The notes beneath the pieces were generated by a model that saw only the letters and a program-made list of their open reading frames with translations, ran no database searches and had not been told where the DNA came from. DNA of 32,088 bases, from NCBI GenBank assembly GCA_902825945.1, contig CADECY010000002.1, positions 162,717-194,804 of the forward strand, in the 5' to 3' direction. This DNA is from an uncultured Acidobacteriota bacterium. GTDB lineage: Bacteria; Acidobacteriota; Terriglobia; Bryobacterales; Bryobacteraceae. Below, piece by piece: positions 16,089 to 25,599 of the stretch (positions are counted from its first letter, which is position 1; each line of letters opens with the position of its first letter). Position numbers and translations under genes: made by a program.

Positions 16089-17444
16089 CTATTGCGGCAG
16101 CGGTTTACCCTTGGTTTCCGGCGCGAATGGAAGCGCCGCGAGTCCGATGAGGAAGGCGAGGCACATCGTCACGCCGGCGTACCGCATCGGTTCCGGATAT
16201 CCGGAATAGACGCGGCTGGTGAGCAGGCCGAGCGCGAGCGGACCCAGCGCGGCCACGAAGCGGCCGACGTTGTAGCAGAACGAAGTTCCGGTGCTGCGGA
16301 GGCGCGTGGGAAACAGTTCGGGCAAGTAGATCGCGTAGCCGCCGAACAGCGTCAACTGGCTGAAGCCCATCAGCGGGATCATCCAGAAGATGTCGGTGAA
16401 CGTGCGCAGATTCCAGAAGGTGAACGCGGTGGCGCACATCGCGAGCACGAACGAGATCGCGAACGTGGGCTTGCGGCCGATGCGCGCAGTGACTTGCGTG
16501 AAAAAGTGGACCCCGAAGAATCCGCCCGCGTTCTGCACCAGCGACGTGACGCCGGTCCAGAAGGTCTTGTCGCCGGCGCTCATGTTCGTTTTGTCGAGAA
16601 CCGATCGCAACAGGTCGAAGCTGAAGAAGCCGATACCCCACAACCCGACCACGCCCGAAAACGCGAGCAGCATGCCGGCGATCGCGTTACGGCGCAATTG
16701 CGGCTCTTCGAACAGTTGTCCCATGCTCGCGAGGGGCTGCTTTTCGGCGCGTGCGCGGGTCCATTGTTCGGGCTCTTTCAGGCGTTTGAAGATCACCAGA
16801 CAAAGAAGCGACGGCAGCGTCCCTACCACGAACATCCAGCGCCACGCGCTGCCCACGGCTCCCGTTTGCTCGAGATGTCCGAGCCCCATTCCCGTGAGCG
16901 CGGCCATCATGTTGCCGACCGCGGAAAGCGCCTGCAGCCATCCAAGCGCGAACGGGCGCGCGCGATCGGGCATTGTCTCGGCCACGAGAGCAACGCCCAC
17001 AGCGAACTGTCCGCCGACGCCGAGTCCGGTGAGGAAGCGGAAGATCGAGAAGTCCCAAACTCCGGTCGAGAGAGTGCTCAGGCCCGTGAACATCGAGTAG
17101 AGCAGGATCGTCATGATCATCGTCTTGGCGCGTCCGATGCGATCGCCGAGTACGCCGAAGACGAGTCCGCCGGTGGCCCAACCGATCATGAAAATCATGG
17201 TCGCGTAGCCCGAATACTCGGCGATCATCGCGTTGCCGCCAGGGTCGGAAGGCGAGACTTTCAGTAGTTCGGCGATCGCGGGCCGTCGCGCGAGATTGAA
17301 CAGTTGCTGGTCCATCGTGTCGAACAGCCAGCCGAGCGAGGCGACGATCAGCACGAACCAGTGATAGCGTGTGAGCCCGGTGTACCAGGGGCCGGTGATC
17401 GCACCGGCGGCGGAGCCGGACGGCTGAACGAGAGGTTCGTGCAT
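16089..17444 (-). CDS. MFS transporter (sugar/aromatic acid:proton symporter type)
   Basis: The 451-residue protein has about 12 membrane spans and the loop 2-3 signature GDRIGRAKT typical of the major facilitator superfamily. [17 protein letters not shown] in span 1 resembles sugar-porter and aromatic-acid symporter members (FDxxDxxxF). The minus-strand frame stays open far into the antisense of gatB, but the start at 17444 is preferred: a TACGAT -10 box lies exactly 6 bases before this ATG and the family N-terminus fits. An alternative ATG at 17459 would add five residues. It heads an operon with the PIG-L deacetylase. The substrate is unknown. Confidence 0.88.
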   Translation of the reverse strand: MHEPLVQPSGSAAGAITGPWYTGLTRYHWFVLIVASLGWLFDTMDQQLFNLARRPAIAELLKVSPSDPGGNAMIAEYSGYATMIFMIGWATGGLVFGVLGDRIGRAKTMIMTILLYSMFTGLSTLSTGVWDFSIFRFLTGLGVGGQFAVGVALVAETMPDRARPFALGWLQALSAVGNMMAALTGMGLGHLEQTGAVGSAWRWMFVVGTLPSLLCLVIFKRLKEPEQWTRARAEKQPLASMGQLFEEPQLRRNAIAGMLLAFSGVVGLWGIGFFSFDLLRSVLDKTNMSAGDKTFWTGVTSLVQNAGGFFGVHFFTQVTARIGRKPTFAISFVLAMCATAFTFWNLRTFTDIFWMIPLMGFSQLTLFGGYAIYLPELFPTRLRSTGTSFCYNVGRFVAALGPLALGLLTSRVYSGYPEPMRYAGVTMCLAFLIGLAALPFAPETKGKPLPQ

Positions 17445-17450
17445 CTCCTG

Positions 17451-17474
17451 ATCGTACATGACGGCCGGTACAAT
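17451..17474. promoter_or_regulatory. Divergent -10 elements for the MFS gene and gatB
   Basis: The minus-strand TACGAT (17451-17456) ends 6 bases before the MFS ATG, and the plus-strand TACAAT (17469-17474) ends 6 bases before the gatB ATG. Both distances put the predicted transcription start at or next to the A of the start codon. No convincing -35 box or Shine-Dalgarno site is present for gatB; CAGGAG abuts the MFS ATG too closely to act as one. Confidence 0.55.
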
Positions 17475-17480
17475 GATGAA

Positions 17481-18959
17481 ATGCCTGCCGTTGAAGTGGA
17501 AGTGACCCCGGAGATCCTCGCCAAGTACGAGGCGGTGATCGGACTCGAGGTCCACGTCCAGCTCGCTACCCGAACCAAGATCTTCTGCGCCTGTCCGACC
17601 AGTTTCGGAGCGCCGCCGAACACCAACGTCTGCCCGGTTTGCCTGGGTCAGCCGGGCGCGCTGCCGGTGCTGAACCGCCAGGTGGTGGAGTTCGCGGTAC
17701 AAGGCGCACTGGCATTGAACTGCGAGGTGCGGGAAGAGTCCATCTTCGCGCGCAAGAACTACTTCTATCCGGATCTTCCGAAGGGCTACCAGATTTCGCA
17801 GTATGACAAGCCGCTCGGCGAGCATGGCTTTGTCGACATCGTGCTCGAGGACGGCACGGCGAAACGGATCGGTGTCACGCGCGTGCATCTGGAGGACGAC
17901 GCCGGCAAGAGCATGCACGAGGGCTTCCGCGATTCCGAGAAATACACCTACGTGGATCTCAACCGCTGCGGAACGCCGCTGATCGAGATCGTCTCCGAGC
18001 CCGAAATGCGTGGTTCCGGCGAGGCCTACGCGTATCTCAGCGAGTTGAAGCTGCTGATGGAGTTCTGCCAGGTCTCGACCTGCGACATGGAGAAGGGCCA
18101 CTTGCGCTGCGACGCCAATGTTTCGGTGCGGCTGCGCGGCGCGACGGAACTCGGAACCAAGGCCGAAGTCAAGAACCTGAATTCGCTGCGATTCCTGAAG
18201 CAGGCGATCGACTACGAGATCGAGCGTCAGATCGGTGTGATCGAGAACGGCGGACGAGTGATGCAGGAGACGCGCCTCTACAATCCGAATCTCGGCGAGA
18301 CGATCGGCATGCGCTCGAAGGAGCAGGCGCATGACTACCGCTACTTCCCCGAGCCTGACCTGCTCCCGCTCCGGATTTCAAACGAGTGGCGCGAACGAAT
18401 CGTGGCGTCGATGCCCGAGCTTCCTCCGGCGCGGCGCAAGCGCTTCATCGAAGTGTACGGCCTGCGCCCCTACGATGCGAACGTCCTCACAGCTACTCGC
18501 GAGATCAGCGACTACTTCGAACGCGCGGCGAAGGCTTCCAGCGATCCGAAAGCAGCGGCGAACTGGGTAATGGGTGATCTCGCGGGAGCGCTGAAGGCCG
18601 ATGGCAAGGAGATCACGGAATCGCCGATTTCACCGGAGAATCTCGGCGAACTGGTGACTTTCATCGCCAAGGGAGAGATTTCGGGCAAGATCGCCAAGGA
18701 GATCTTCCCGAAGATGTGGTCCGGCGAATCGGCCGCGGCGATCATCGAGCGTGAAGGGTTGAAGCAAATCTCCGACACGGGAGCGCTCGAAAAGGTGATC
18801 GAGGATGTGATCGCGGCGAATCCGAAGCAGGTGGAGCAGTATCGGAGCGGCAAGATCGCGGTAGCCGGATTCCTGGTGGGTCAGGTGATGAAGGCGACCC
18901 GAGGACAGGCGAATCCGGCCATGGTCAGCGATCTATTGAAAGCGAAGCTGGGCGGGTAG
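17481..18959 (+). CDS. gatB: Aspartyl/glutamyl-tRNA(Asn/Gln) amidotransferase subunit B
   Basis: The 492-residue protein is clearly GatB: YEAVIGLEVHVQL near the N-terminus, the CxC...CPVCLGQPGALPVLN zinc-binding region, YPDLPKGYQISQYDKPL, CDMEKGHLRCDANVSVR, TKAEVKNLNS and the C-terminal YqeY-like helical domain. With GatA and GatC it amidates misacylated Asp-tRNA(Asn) or Glu-tRNA(Gln); GatB is the kinase and tRNA-binding subunit. The frame is open upstream of 17481, but that region overlaps the divergent MFS gene. MPAVEVEVTPE is the sensible N-terminus, and a TACAAT box lies 6 bases before this ATG. gatA and gatC are not in the window, so the subunits are encoded apart. Confidence 0.96.
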   Translation: MPAVEVEVTPEILAKYEAVIGLEVHVQLATRTKIFCACPTSFGAPPNTNVCPVCLGQPGALPVLNRQVVEFAVQGALALNCEVREESIFARKNYFYPDLPKGYQISQYDKPLGEHGFVDIVLEDGTAKRIGVTRVHLEDDAGKSMHEGFRDSEKYTYVDLNRCGTPLIEIVSEPEMRGSGEAYAYLSELKLLMEFCQVSTCDMEKGHLRCDANVSVRLRGATELGTKAEVKNLNSLRFLKQAIDYEIERQIGVIENGGRVMQETRLYNPNLGETIGMRSKEQAHDYRYFPEPDLLPLRISNEWRERIVASMPELPPARRKRFIEVYGLRPYDANVLTATREISDYFERAAKASSDPKAAANWVMGDLAGALKADGKEITESPISPENLGELVTFIAKGEISGKIAKEIFPKMWSGESAAAIIEREGLKQISDTGALEKVIEDVIAANPKQVEQYRSGKIAVAGFLVGQVMKATRGQANPAMVSDLLKAKLGG

Positions 18960-18984
18960 GCTGCGCCGAAAGCTCGCGGGTTCG

Positions 18985-21900
18985 TCAAAAACTGAAGCGT
19001 AGCGCGAACCGGAACATCCGCTCGTCCACACCTTCGCGGCCTGTGTTTTGTACCCCGCGAATCTCGCCGAATCCGTTGAGACTCCGCAGCGTCCCATCCG
19101 CGTTGAACTGCATCGAATTCACGTTCGCCCCAGGCCCCCCGAAGTGCGGCGTGTTGGTCACGTTGAACACCTCGGCACGGAACTGGACCTTGAATCGCTC
19201 ACCCGCACGGAATTCGCGGAACAGGCTGGTGTCGAAGTTCAGCAGGCCCGGTGCTCGCAGAATGTTGAAGCCAGCCGTGCCGAAGCGCGCGTCGTTGACG
19301 GGCGCGAAAGCGAACGGATCGAACCAGACGTCGCGCGAACCGTTGATGGTGACGCTCTGTTTGATCTGGTCGGCGCGCTGCGCGTTGCCCGGAGCGTTCA
19401 AAGACGTGCCGTCGGCGTTGACGCTAAATGGCGGTCCGGTGTAGCCGGCAAGCAATCCGTTGACCTGCCATCCGCCGAACAGGTGCCGGCCCATTCCGGC
19501 GTTGGCCCAGCGTTTGCCGGCGCCGAACGGGAGTTCCGCGGCGAACGTCGCGGTGAACATGTGGGCGCGGTCGTAGCTTTGCAGCGCCTTGACGAGCGGG
19601 AAATAGAGGGGATTGTGAATCGAATACCCATCGACTCCCGTACCATTGCCATTGGGCCCGATCGCCTTGCTCCACGTGTAGGTGAACTTGGCCATGTAGC
19701 CGCCCGAGAATCGCCGCGTCAGCGTGCTCTGGAGCGAATGGTAAGACGACGTGAATCCCCCGGCATCGGACATGAAATTGGTGTCGGCGGTGCGGTTGAA
19801 GCGTGCCACCAGCACGCGCGACGCCTGCCCGCCACCGATGAATCCATGGTTGGTGTTCCAGCGATTCTGCTGATGCCGTGATCCGTTGGCGACGTAACCG
19901 GCCTCGGCCACCCAGCCCCCGCTCAGCTCGCGCTGCAGCATCAGATTGTAGGACTGCACGTAGGCCCGGCGGAACTTCGGATCGAACAGCTCGAGCCCGA
20001 CCGTGGCGGGCATCGGGATGATGCCGTTGCCCTCGTTCGGAGGCGAGAGCGGCGGGATGCCGTCCTCCAGCCGGCTCGACGGCTGGAATCCATTCGCGCC
20101 CGGCAGAGTGAAGGCCGTCAGGATCGGATAGCTGTGCAGCGGATTGCGCGCAATGTTCACCGGATCCCACGCGATGCCGTATCCCGAGCGGATGACCAGC
20201 TTGTCCGTCAACCGGTAGGCGATGCCCAGACGCGGCGCGAACATGCGCTTGCTCATGCTGATCACGCCGCAATCCTTCGGCAGGTTGCCCACGCCGCACA
20301 GCTTCAGCGTGTTGTTCGAGAAGTCGTAGATCTCCATGCCGCGATCCCGGCGGGTGGGCATGCCCCAATAGTCCCAGCGCAGGCCGAAGGACAGCGTCAG
20401 GTCCCGCTTCACCTGCCACTTGTCGCGAAAATAGAGGCTCTGGCCGAAGGTGCGCGCGGTCGCTTCCTTCCAACTCACCGTCTTCGAGATACTCGCGGGA
20501 AGACCGAGCAGGAACGACGCATAGGAGTTGAACGAATCGTTGGTGGCACCGCGCAGACCGGTGATGCCCGACGCGAAGTTGAACGCGCCCGGAATTCCCG
20601 CGGGCTCATTCCCGTTCAATGCGACCAGCATCGAATCATACCCGAAGCGGACGTTGTGTGTGCCTCGGCTGTAGGCCGCGTTCACCACGTATTGGGACTG
20701 CGGGCTCCGGTAATACCAGGGTGCGTTCGTGTTGTTCCGTCCGAGCGTGCGGAAGCCGCCAACGGCGAACGCTGGCCAGCCGCCGAGCAGCGGGTTCGAT
20801 TTGTCGTTGGTCCCGGGCAGGCCGAGCAGATCGGTGCCAAGGTTCTCGTCCATTCGGATCGGCTCCACGCGCGAATCGTAGAGCGTGTATCCGGCATAGG
20901 CGTCCACCACCAGCCGGGGTGAGACCGTGTAGACGCCCGAGAACGTCATGCTGAGCGTCTTGCCGAATGAAAGTCCGTCGTAGCTGCAGCGGCCGATTCC
21001 GCCGCCACCGAGCGTTCCGAGAAACGGGGGATCGTCGCAATCCCAATCGAGCAGGCTCACGCGTCCGTTGACGTTCAGCTTGCTGGTGGCATTGTAGGTG
21101 ACCTTCGAATCGAAGGTCTTGCGGTCGAAAGCGAACGGTCCGCTGACGAAGAAGTTGTTGGCGATGATGCCGGGCGCGCCTAGATTCGGATTCGGCGTGA
21201 GATCGGCGAGCTTGCGGGCCGCCGGGCTTACGCGCGAGGTGGGCAGCGTCTTGTTGGCGAACGGCGTGCGATTACCGCCGTCGAAGTCGCCGGTCAAGGG
21301 ATCGTAGATGAGGCGCGTGGACTCGCTGAAGTCGCCGCGCTTCATCAGCGCCGTGGGCACCGCGCCGATCGCGAACGCGCCTTGCCGGTCGAGCGTGGCC
21401 TCGAAGGCGGCGAAGTAGAAGAGCTTGTTCTTGATGATCGGTCCGCCGATCGTGCCGCCGAACTGGTTGATCACGCGCTTCTCCTTGTCCTGGTTCGACG
21501 GCAGGAAGTAGGGCCGCGCCTTGAGGTGCTGATTGGCGTGATACTCGAAAGCGGAACCGTGCAGATCGTTGGTGCCGCTCTTGATCTGGACATTCACCGC
21601 CGCTCCGCCCGCGTAGCCCTGCTCGGCGTCGAAGCTGTTCGAGGTGATGTTCACCGTTTCGATCGCGTCGAGCGAAGGCACGTATCCGGCGATGTGCGGA
21701 AGCCACGGATGTCCCGTGGTTGCTCCGTCCACGCGGAAGTTCGCCGATTGCGAATTGGTGCCGTTTGCGTTCACCTGCAGCGACCGCGACGGATTGGCGG
21801 GCACCGAGTGCGCGTTGGCGGGAGGCGACATGCCCGGAACCGTGATGAGCAGGTTCTGGTAGTTGCGCGTGAACGGAACCGGAACGTCGGAGAGTTCTTT

Positions 21901-22314
21901 GGAGCGGATCTCGGCGCGGACGTCGGCACTGTCGGTCTGGAGCGTGACGGCGTTCGCGCTGACGCTCACCGTTTCCGACAGCGCGCCCACTTTCAACTGC
22001 ACGTTGACGCGAACGGTGTTGTTCGCGGTGACCACGATTCCCTTCTCCGAGAACGACTGGAAGCCCTGCGCGGTGACCGAAATTTCATATGTGCCGGCCG
22101 GGATGGTCGAAACCAGAAAGCCGCCGGATTCGTTCGCCGTGATAAGAAACTCACGCGAGGTTCCCACGTTCACGACTTTGATGCTCGCGCCGGGAACCGC
22201 CGACTCCGTGGAGTCGGTTACCGAGCCCACGAGCGTGCCATAGAGAACCTGCGCCGGGAGTGCCACGGCCGAGGCGGCTGACAATGCCGCAATCTTCCAC
22301 CAGGAGAGTTTCAC
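18985..22314 (-). CDS. TonB-dependent receptor-like outer membrane protein with carboxypeptidase-regulatory-like N-terminus
   Basis: The 1109-residue protein starts at GTG with AAAGGA upstream. The frame runs on to 23199 but only as antisense of the kinase gene. A signal peptide (MKLSWWKIAALSAASAVALPA) is followed by a carboxypeptidase D regulatory-like domain (about 25-110, GTLVGSVTDSTESAVPGASIKV...SGGFLVSTIPAGTYEI), a plug-like domain (about 115-240) and a long beta-barrel ending in FRFALRFSF, whose terminal Phe is the BAM recognition signal. This layout occurs in many paralogues in Solibacter-type genomes and resembles myxobacterial Oar. No TonB box was identified. The ligand is unknown; polymer- or peptide-derived nutrients are the usual guess. 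Confidence 0.9.
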   Translation of the reverse strand: MKLSWWKIAALSAASAVALPAQVLYGTLVGSVTDSTESAVPGASIKVVNVGTSREFLITANESGGFLVSTIPAGTYEISVTAQGFQSFSEKGIVVTANNTVRVNVQLKVGALSETVSVSANAVTLQTDSADVRAEIRSKELSDVPVPFTRNYQNLLITVPGMSPPANAHSVPANPSRSLQVNANGTNSQSANFRVDGATTGHPWLPHIAGYVPSLDAIETVNITSNSFDAEQGYAGGAAVNVQIKSGTNDLHGSAFEYHANQHLKARPYFLPSNQDKEKRVINQFGGTIGGPIIKNKLFYFAAFEATLDRQGAFAIGAVPTALMKRGDFSESTRLIYDPLTGDFDGGNRTPFANKTLPTSRVSPAARKLADLTPNPNLGAPGIIANNFFVSGPFAFDRKTFDSKVTYNATSKLNVNGRVSLLDWDCDDPPFLGTLGGGGIGRCSYDGLSFGKTLSMTFSGVYTVSPRLVVDAYAGYTLYDSRVEPIRMDENLGTDLLGLPGTNDKSNPLLGGWPAFAVGGFRTLGRNNTNAPWYYRSPQSQYVVNAAYSRGTHNVRFGYDSMLVALNGNEPAGIPGAFNFASGITGLRGATNDSFNSYASFLLGLPASISKTVSWKEATARTFGQSLYFRDKWQVKRDLTLSFGLRWDYWGMPTRRDRGMEIYDFSNNTLKLCGVGNLPKDCGVISMSKRMFAPRLGIAYRLTDKLVIRSGYGIAWDPVNIARNPLHSYPILTAFTLPGANGFQPSSRLEDGIPPLSPPNEGNGIIPMPATVGLELFDPKFRRAYVQSYNLMLQRELSGGWVAEAGYVANGSRHQQNRWNTNHGFIGGGQASRVLVARFNRTADTNFMSDAGGFTSSYHSLQSTLTRRFSGGYMAKFTYTWSKAIGPNGNGTGVDGYSIHNPLYFPLVKALQSYDRAHMFTATFAAELPFGAGKRWANAGMGRHLFGGWQVNGLLAGYTGPPFSVNADGTSLNAPGNAQRADQIKQSVTINGSRDVWFDPFAFAPVNDARFGTAGFNILRAPGLLNFDTSLFREFRAGERFKVQFRAEVFNVTNTPHFGGPGANVNSMQFNADGTLRSLNGFGEIRGVQNTGREGVDERMFRFALRFSF

Positions 22315-22386
22315 CAGATTTCCTTTCGTCCAGACAGGGCGGTTTCTGTCACGATAACAGTTCCGCGGGGTGCGCCGGCGGCCCCA

Positions 22387-22401
22387 GTGTGGAATACTCG
22401 T
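22387..22401 (+). promoter_or_regulatory. Promoter-like box shared with the second kinase gene
   Basis: GTGTGGAATACTCGT occurs here and again, identically, at 23969-23983, before each kinase gene. AATACT (22393-22398) matches four of six -10 bases and ends 9 bases before the TTG start. No clear -35 is present at this copy. Confidence 0.5.
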
Positions 22402-22407
22402 GTTTGA

Positions 22408-23934
22408 TTGACTGGGCGGACGATCCAACAATACGAGATCCTCGAAAAGCTGGGCTCCGGCGCCATGGGACACGTGTACAAGGCCCGCGACACGCGGCTG
22501 CACCGGTTTGTCGCGATCAAGGCGCTGGCTTTCGGCAAGCTCGCGGATGACGACCTGCGCTTGCGCTTTCTCCAGGAAGCTCGGGCCGCCTCCGCTTTGA
22601 ACCATCCGAACATCATTACGATCCATGACATCCTTTCCGTGGATGGCGCGGACTTCCTGGTGATGGAGTACGTGCCGGGCAAAACGCTTGCCGATCTGAT
22701 TCCCAAAGGCGGCATGTCCGCCCGCGAAGTGCTCGACTACGGAACGCAAATGGCGAACGCACTCGCCGCCGCCCACAAGGCGGGAGTCGTGCATCGCGAC
22801 ATCAAGCCCGGCAACATCATGGTCTCGGAAACGGGCACGGTGAAGGTGCTCGACTTCGGGCTCGCCAAGCAGATCGATTCCAGCCACAGGATGGAGCTCA
22901 CCGCCGAGGGCGCGATTCTCGGCACTGCCGCGTACATGGCGCCGGAACAGGCGGAAGGCAAGAAAGCCAGTCCGCGCTCCGATATTTTCAGCTTCGGCGC
23001 GATCCTCCACGAGATGATCACCGGGCGGCAGGCGTTTTCCGGTGAATCGCACGCATCGATCCTGGACGCCGTGCGGCGCGATCCGCCACGGCGGCTCAGC
23101 GAACTGGTGGCGGACGTTCCGGCGGGCCTCGAGGAACTCGTGGCCAAGTGCCTCGACAAGAATCCCGAGACCAGGTGGGGAAACACTGATGACCTTCACG
23201 CGGCCCTGTCGGCGCTGAAGGGCCGGCAGGACACAGGCATCTCGGCCCCGCCACCCCCGGCGCCGGCCCCTGTTTCAGCGGCGCCACCGCCAGATCGCAC
23301 GCTCCTGATCGTCGCGGCGGCCCTGCTGCTAGCCCTGATCGCGGGCGCCGTTTGGTGGAAAACCTCCAAGCCCGAACCGCGCGTGGACCCGATCATGATT
23401 CCGCCGGTGAGCCGGGAAACCGATCGGCCTTCGCCAGTCGCCCCCCTGACGCCACTGCCTGAGCCGGCGGCACCGGCTCCCGGGGCTCCCGCTCAACCGG
23501 CCGTGCCCGGCACCGAGGGTCCGAAGGCTGCGGCCAAGCCCGTGACTCTGCCGGATGGGTATCCGATTCCGCTGCTGCTCGAGACTCCCGTCACCAAGGG
23601 CTTGGATGACGGCGCATCGTTGCGCTTGACAGCCGCCTCCGACATCGCCATCGAGGGTGTGCGGCTGGTGGCGAAGGGCGCGCAGGCCGCCGGATTCGTT
23701 GGCCAGGGAAAGAAGAAGTTTCTGCGCGGCAGAAGCGTGATGATCGGCTTCCAGGCCGTTCGAGCGGTGGACGGCACTCCCGTCCGGCTGCGCGCGACTT
23801 CCGAGGCCGGGAAGGAGCCGCTGCGCGGCGCGGAGGTCTCTGGTTCCAAGTCGGGCGATGCCATTTTGGCTACAAGCGGCACCTCTTACCTGGCATATGT
23901 GGACGGCAAAGTGGAGATCGTACCCAAGAGGTGA
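22408..23934 (+). CDS. Transmembrane Ser/Thr protein kinase (PknB-like), first of a tandem pair
   Basis: The 508-residue protein starts at TTG; alignment with its neighbour fixes this start (both begin xxGxTIQQYEI). The kinase domain (9-275) is complete: glycine loop G16-x-G18-xx-G21, K38, catalytic HRD 129-131, DFG 149-151 and GTAAYMAPEQ. A proline-rich juxtamembrane segment precedes one membrane span (about 298-317). After another Pro/Ala-rich linker, residues about 380-508 form an extracytoplasmic domain with LPDGYPIPLLLETPV, LVAKGAQAAGFVGQGKKKFL and YLAYVDGKVEI. This tail is shared with the next kinase and is probably the sensor. No PASTA or WD repeats are present. It is divergent from the receptor gene, 93 bases away. 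Confidence 0.93.
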   Translation: MTGRTIQQYEILEKLGSGAMGHVYKARDTRLHRFVAIKALAFGKLADDDLRLRFLQEARAASALNHPNIITIHDILSVDGADFLVMEYVPGKTLADLIPKGGMSAREVLDYGTQMANALAAAHKAGVVHRDIKPGNIMVSETGTVKVLDFGLAKQIDSSHRMELTAEGAILGTAAYMAPEQAEGKKASPRSDIFSFGAILHEMITGRQAFSGESHASILDAVRRDPPRRLSELVADVPAGLEELVAKCLDKNPETRWGNTDDLHAALSALKGRQDTGISAPPPPAPAPVSAAPPPDRTLLIVAAALLLALIAGAVWWKTSKPEPRVDPIMIPPVSRETDRPSPVAPLTPLPEPAAPAPGAPAQPAVPGTEGPKAAAKPVTLPDGYPIPLLLETPVTKGLDDGASLRLTAASDIAIEGVRLVAKGAQAAGFVGQGKKKFLRGRSVMIGFQAVRAVDGTPVRLRATSEAGKEPLRGAEVSGSKSGDAILATSGTSYLAYVDGKVEIVPKR

Positions 23935-23950
23935 TACCCCTGACGTGGCA

Positions 23951-23983
23951 TTGAACCGCGGTGCCCGGGTGTGGAATACTCGT
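23951..23983 (+). promoter_or_regulatory. Promoter of the second kinase gene
   Basis: TTGAAC (23951-23956) and AATACT (23975-23980) are separated by 18 bases, and the -10 lies within the 15-base box also found before the first kinase. The predicted leader is about 17 bases and contains GGAAA before the ATG at 24004. Confidence 0.5.
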
Positions 23984-24003
23984 CTCTTCCGGCCCCGGAA
24001 ACC

Positions 24004-25599
24004 ATGGTAGGGCAGACGATTCAACAGTACGAAATCCGAGAGAAGCTGGGCTCGGGTGGCATGGGTGACGTGTACAAGGCGCGAGACACCAAGCTCAACC
24101 GCTTCGTCGCGGTCAAGGCCTTGCCACACGGCAAGGCTGGCGATCCGGAGAGGCGTAAGAGGTTCCTCCAGGAGGCGCAGTCGGCTTCCGCGCTGAACCA
24201 CCCGAACATCATCACCATTCACGATATCGTGTCGCACGAAGGTAGCGAATACCTGGTGATGGAGTATGTGCAGGGCCAGACAGTCGGCCAGATCATTCCG
24301 CGCGGCGGCCTGCCCGCGGGCCGTGTGCTCGACATCGGCACGCAGATCGCCAGCGCGCTCGCGGCGGCTCATGAGGCGGGGATCATTCACCGCGACCTGA
24401 AACCGGGCAACGTCATGGTGTCGGAATCGGGTCACGTGAAGCTGCTCGACTTCGGTCTCGCCAAGCAGATCGATGCCGGCGAGGACGGAGAGACGCGCAC
24501 CGCGCTGACCATGGAGGGAGCAATCCTCGGCACCGCCGCCTACATGTCGCCGGAACAGGCCGAAGGCAAGTCTCTCGATACGCGCAGCGACATTTTCAGC
24601 TTCGGAGCAGTTCTTTACGAGATGCTGACCGGAAGCCGGACCTTTCCGGGCGACTCTCAGCTTTCGACCCTCACTGCCGTGTTGCGCGACGAACCTCGGC
24701 CAATCAAGGAACTGGTGGAGGGCGTGCCCGTCGAGTTCGAGCGGCTAATCGCGCGGTGTCTCCGGAAAGACCCGGCCAAGCGCTGGCAGAACGTGGAAGA
24801 CCTGCACGTGGTCCTTTCGGAACTGAAGTCCGAGTACGATGCCGGACAAATGGTTCCGCGATCGCATAGCGGCTCGACATGGATCGGCACCGGGCGAGGG
24901 GCGGCGATGGAAGCGGCAGCCGCGGTCGAGATGAATCCCACTTTGGCTCCTCCGGCTCCAGAGCGGCCGGACCGTACAATCTACGTCTTGGTCGCGGGCG
25001 GAATCCTGCTGGCGCTCGCGGGTGCGGGTCTGTGGTTCGCGGTTCGCGCACAACCGCGCTCTCCGGAGCCGGTCGCGCAATCTCCCGCGGCTCCGGAGCC
25101 GCCCAAGCCGGTCGCGGTGGAGCAGGCCCAGCCCCAGGCGGAAGTGAAAGTACCCACGCCAAGAACAACGCCGGTCGAAACTCCGAAGACCGCATTGAAA
25201 GCGGTGGTGCTGCCCGACGCCTACCCGATCCCGTTGATCCTGGACACGCCGGTCTCGACTGAACTCGACGAGGGTGCGGCGCTATCGTTCACGGTCGCGA
25301 GCGATATCGCCGTGGATGGCACGCGGTTGATCGCCAAGGGTGCGCGGGCAACCGGTTTCGTCGGAGAAGGCAAGAAGAAGTTCCTCCGGCGCGGAAGCCG
25401 GGTGATGATCGGCTTCAAAGACGCGCAAGCGGTCGATGGCAAACTGGTCCGGCTACGCATCGCCGGCGCTGCGGGCAGGGAAAGCACCCGCCCAGCCGAA
25501 GTGCCCGGATCCAAGGGCGACGGCGACGTCGTGGCGGTGAAGGGCACGAACTACATTGCTTACGTGGACGGCGACGCCGAAATCGCTCCACGCCCCTGA
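24004..25599 (+). CDS. Transmembrane Ser/Thr protein kinase (PknB-like), second of a tandem pair
   Basis: The 531-residue protein has the same layout as the preceding kinase: K38, HRD 129-131, DFG 149-151, a membrane span at about 325-346 and an extracytoplasmic tail. The kinase domains align without gaps over the first 150 residues, which indicates tandem duplication. The juxtamembrane region is longer, with an insert that includes EMNPTLAPPAPERPD. The tail repeats the YPIPLILDTPV, IAKGARATGFVGEGKKKFL and YIAYVDGDAEI motifs. An upstream GTG at 23971 lies within the promoter box, so the ATG at 24004 is preferred. Its TGA abuts the stop of the convergent TfoX-like gene (TGATCA). Confidence 0.93.
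   Translation: MVGQTIQQYEIREKLGSGGMGDVYKARDTKLNRFVAVKALPHGKAGDPERRKRFLQEAQSASALNHPNIITIHDIVSHEGSEYLVMEYVQGQTVGQIIPRGGLPAGRVLDIGTQIASALAAAHEAGIIHRDLKPGNVMVSESGHVKLLDFGLAKQIDAGEDGETRTALTMEGAILGTAAYMSPEQAEGKSLDTRSDIFSFGAVLYEMLTGSRTFPGDSQLSTLTAVLRDEPRPIKELVEGVPVEFERLIARCLRKDPAKRWQNVEDLHVVLSELKSEYDAGQMVPRSHSGSTWIGTGRGAAMEAAAAVEMNPTLAPPAPERPDRTIYVLVAGGILLALAGAGLWFAVRAQPRSPEPVAQSPAAPEPPKPVAVEQAQPQAEVKVPTPRTTPVETPKTALKAVVLPDAYPIPLILDTPVSTELDEGAALSFTVASDIAVDGTRLIAKGARATGFVGEGKKKFLRRGSRVMIGFKDAQAVDGKLVRLRIAGAAGRESTRPAEVPGSKGDGDVVAVKGTNYIAYVDGDAEIAPRP

Noticed and set aside
17304..17480. 59-codon N-terminal extension of GatB
   Set aside because: It overlaps the divergent MFS coding region and GatB proteins begin near the VIGLEVH segment.
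17445..18332. Minus-strand open frame extending the MFS gene through the whole antisense of the gatB 5' half
   Set aside because: It is an antisense shadow of gatB in GC-rich DNA. The MFS N-terminus and a -10 box place the start at 17444.
22315..23199. Minus-strand N-terminal extension of the receptor gene across the first kinase gene
   Set aside because: The extension is antisense to kinase codons. A signal peptide and AAAGGA site fix the GTG start at 22314.
23944..23958. TGGCATTGAACCGC as a sigma-54 promoter before the second kinase
   Set aside because: The GG-to-GC spacing is 9, not 10, and a sigma-70-like pair overlaps it.
23329..24435. 368-codon minus-strand frame spanning both kinase genes
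   Set aside because: It crosses a promoter and two confident genes in antisense, and its translation resembles other antisense products.
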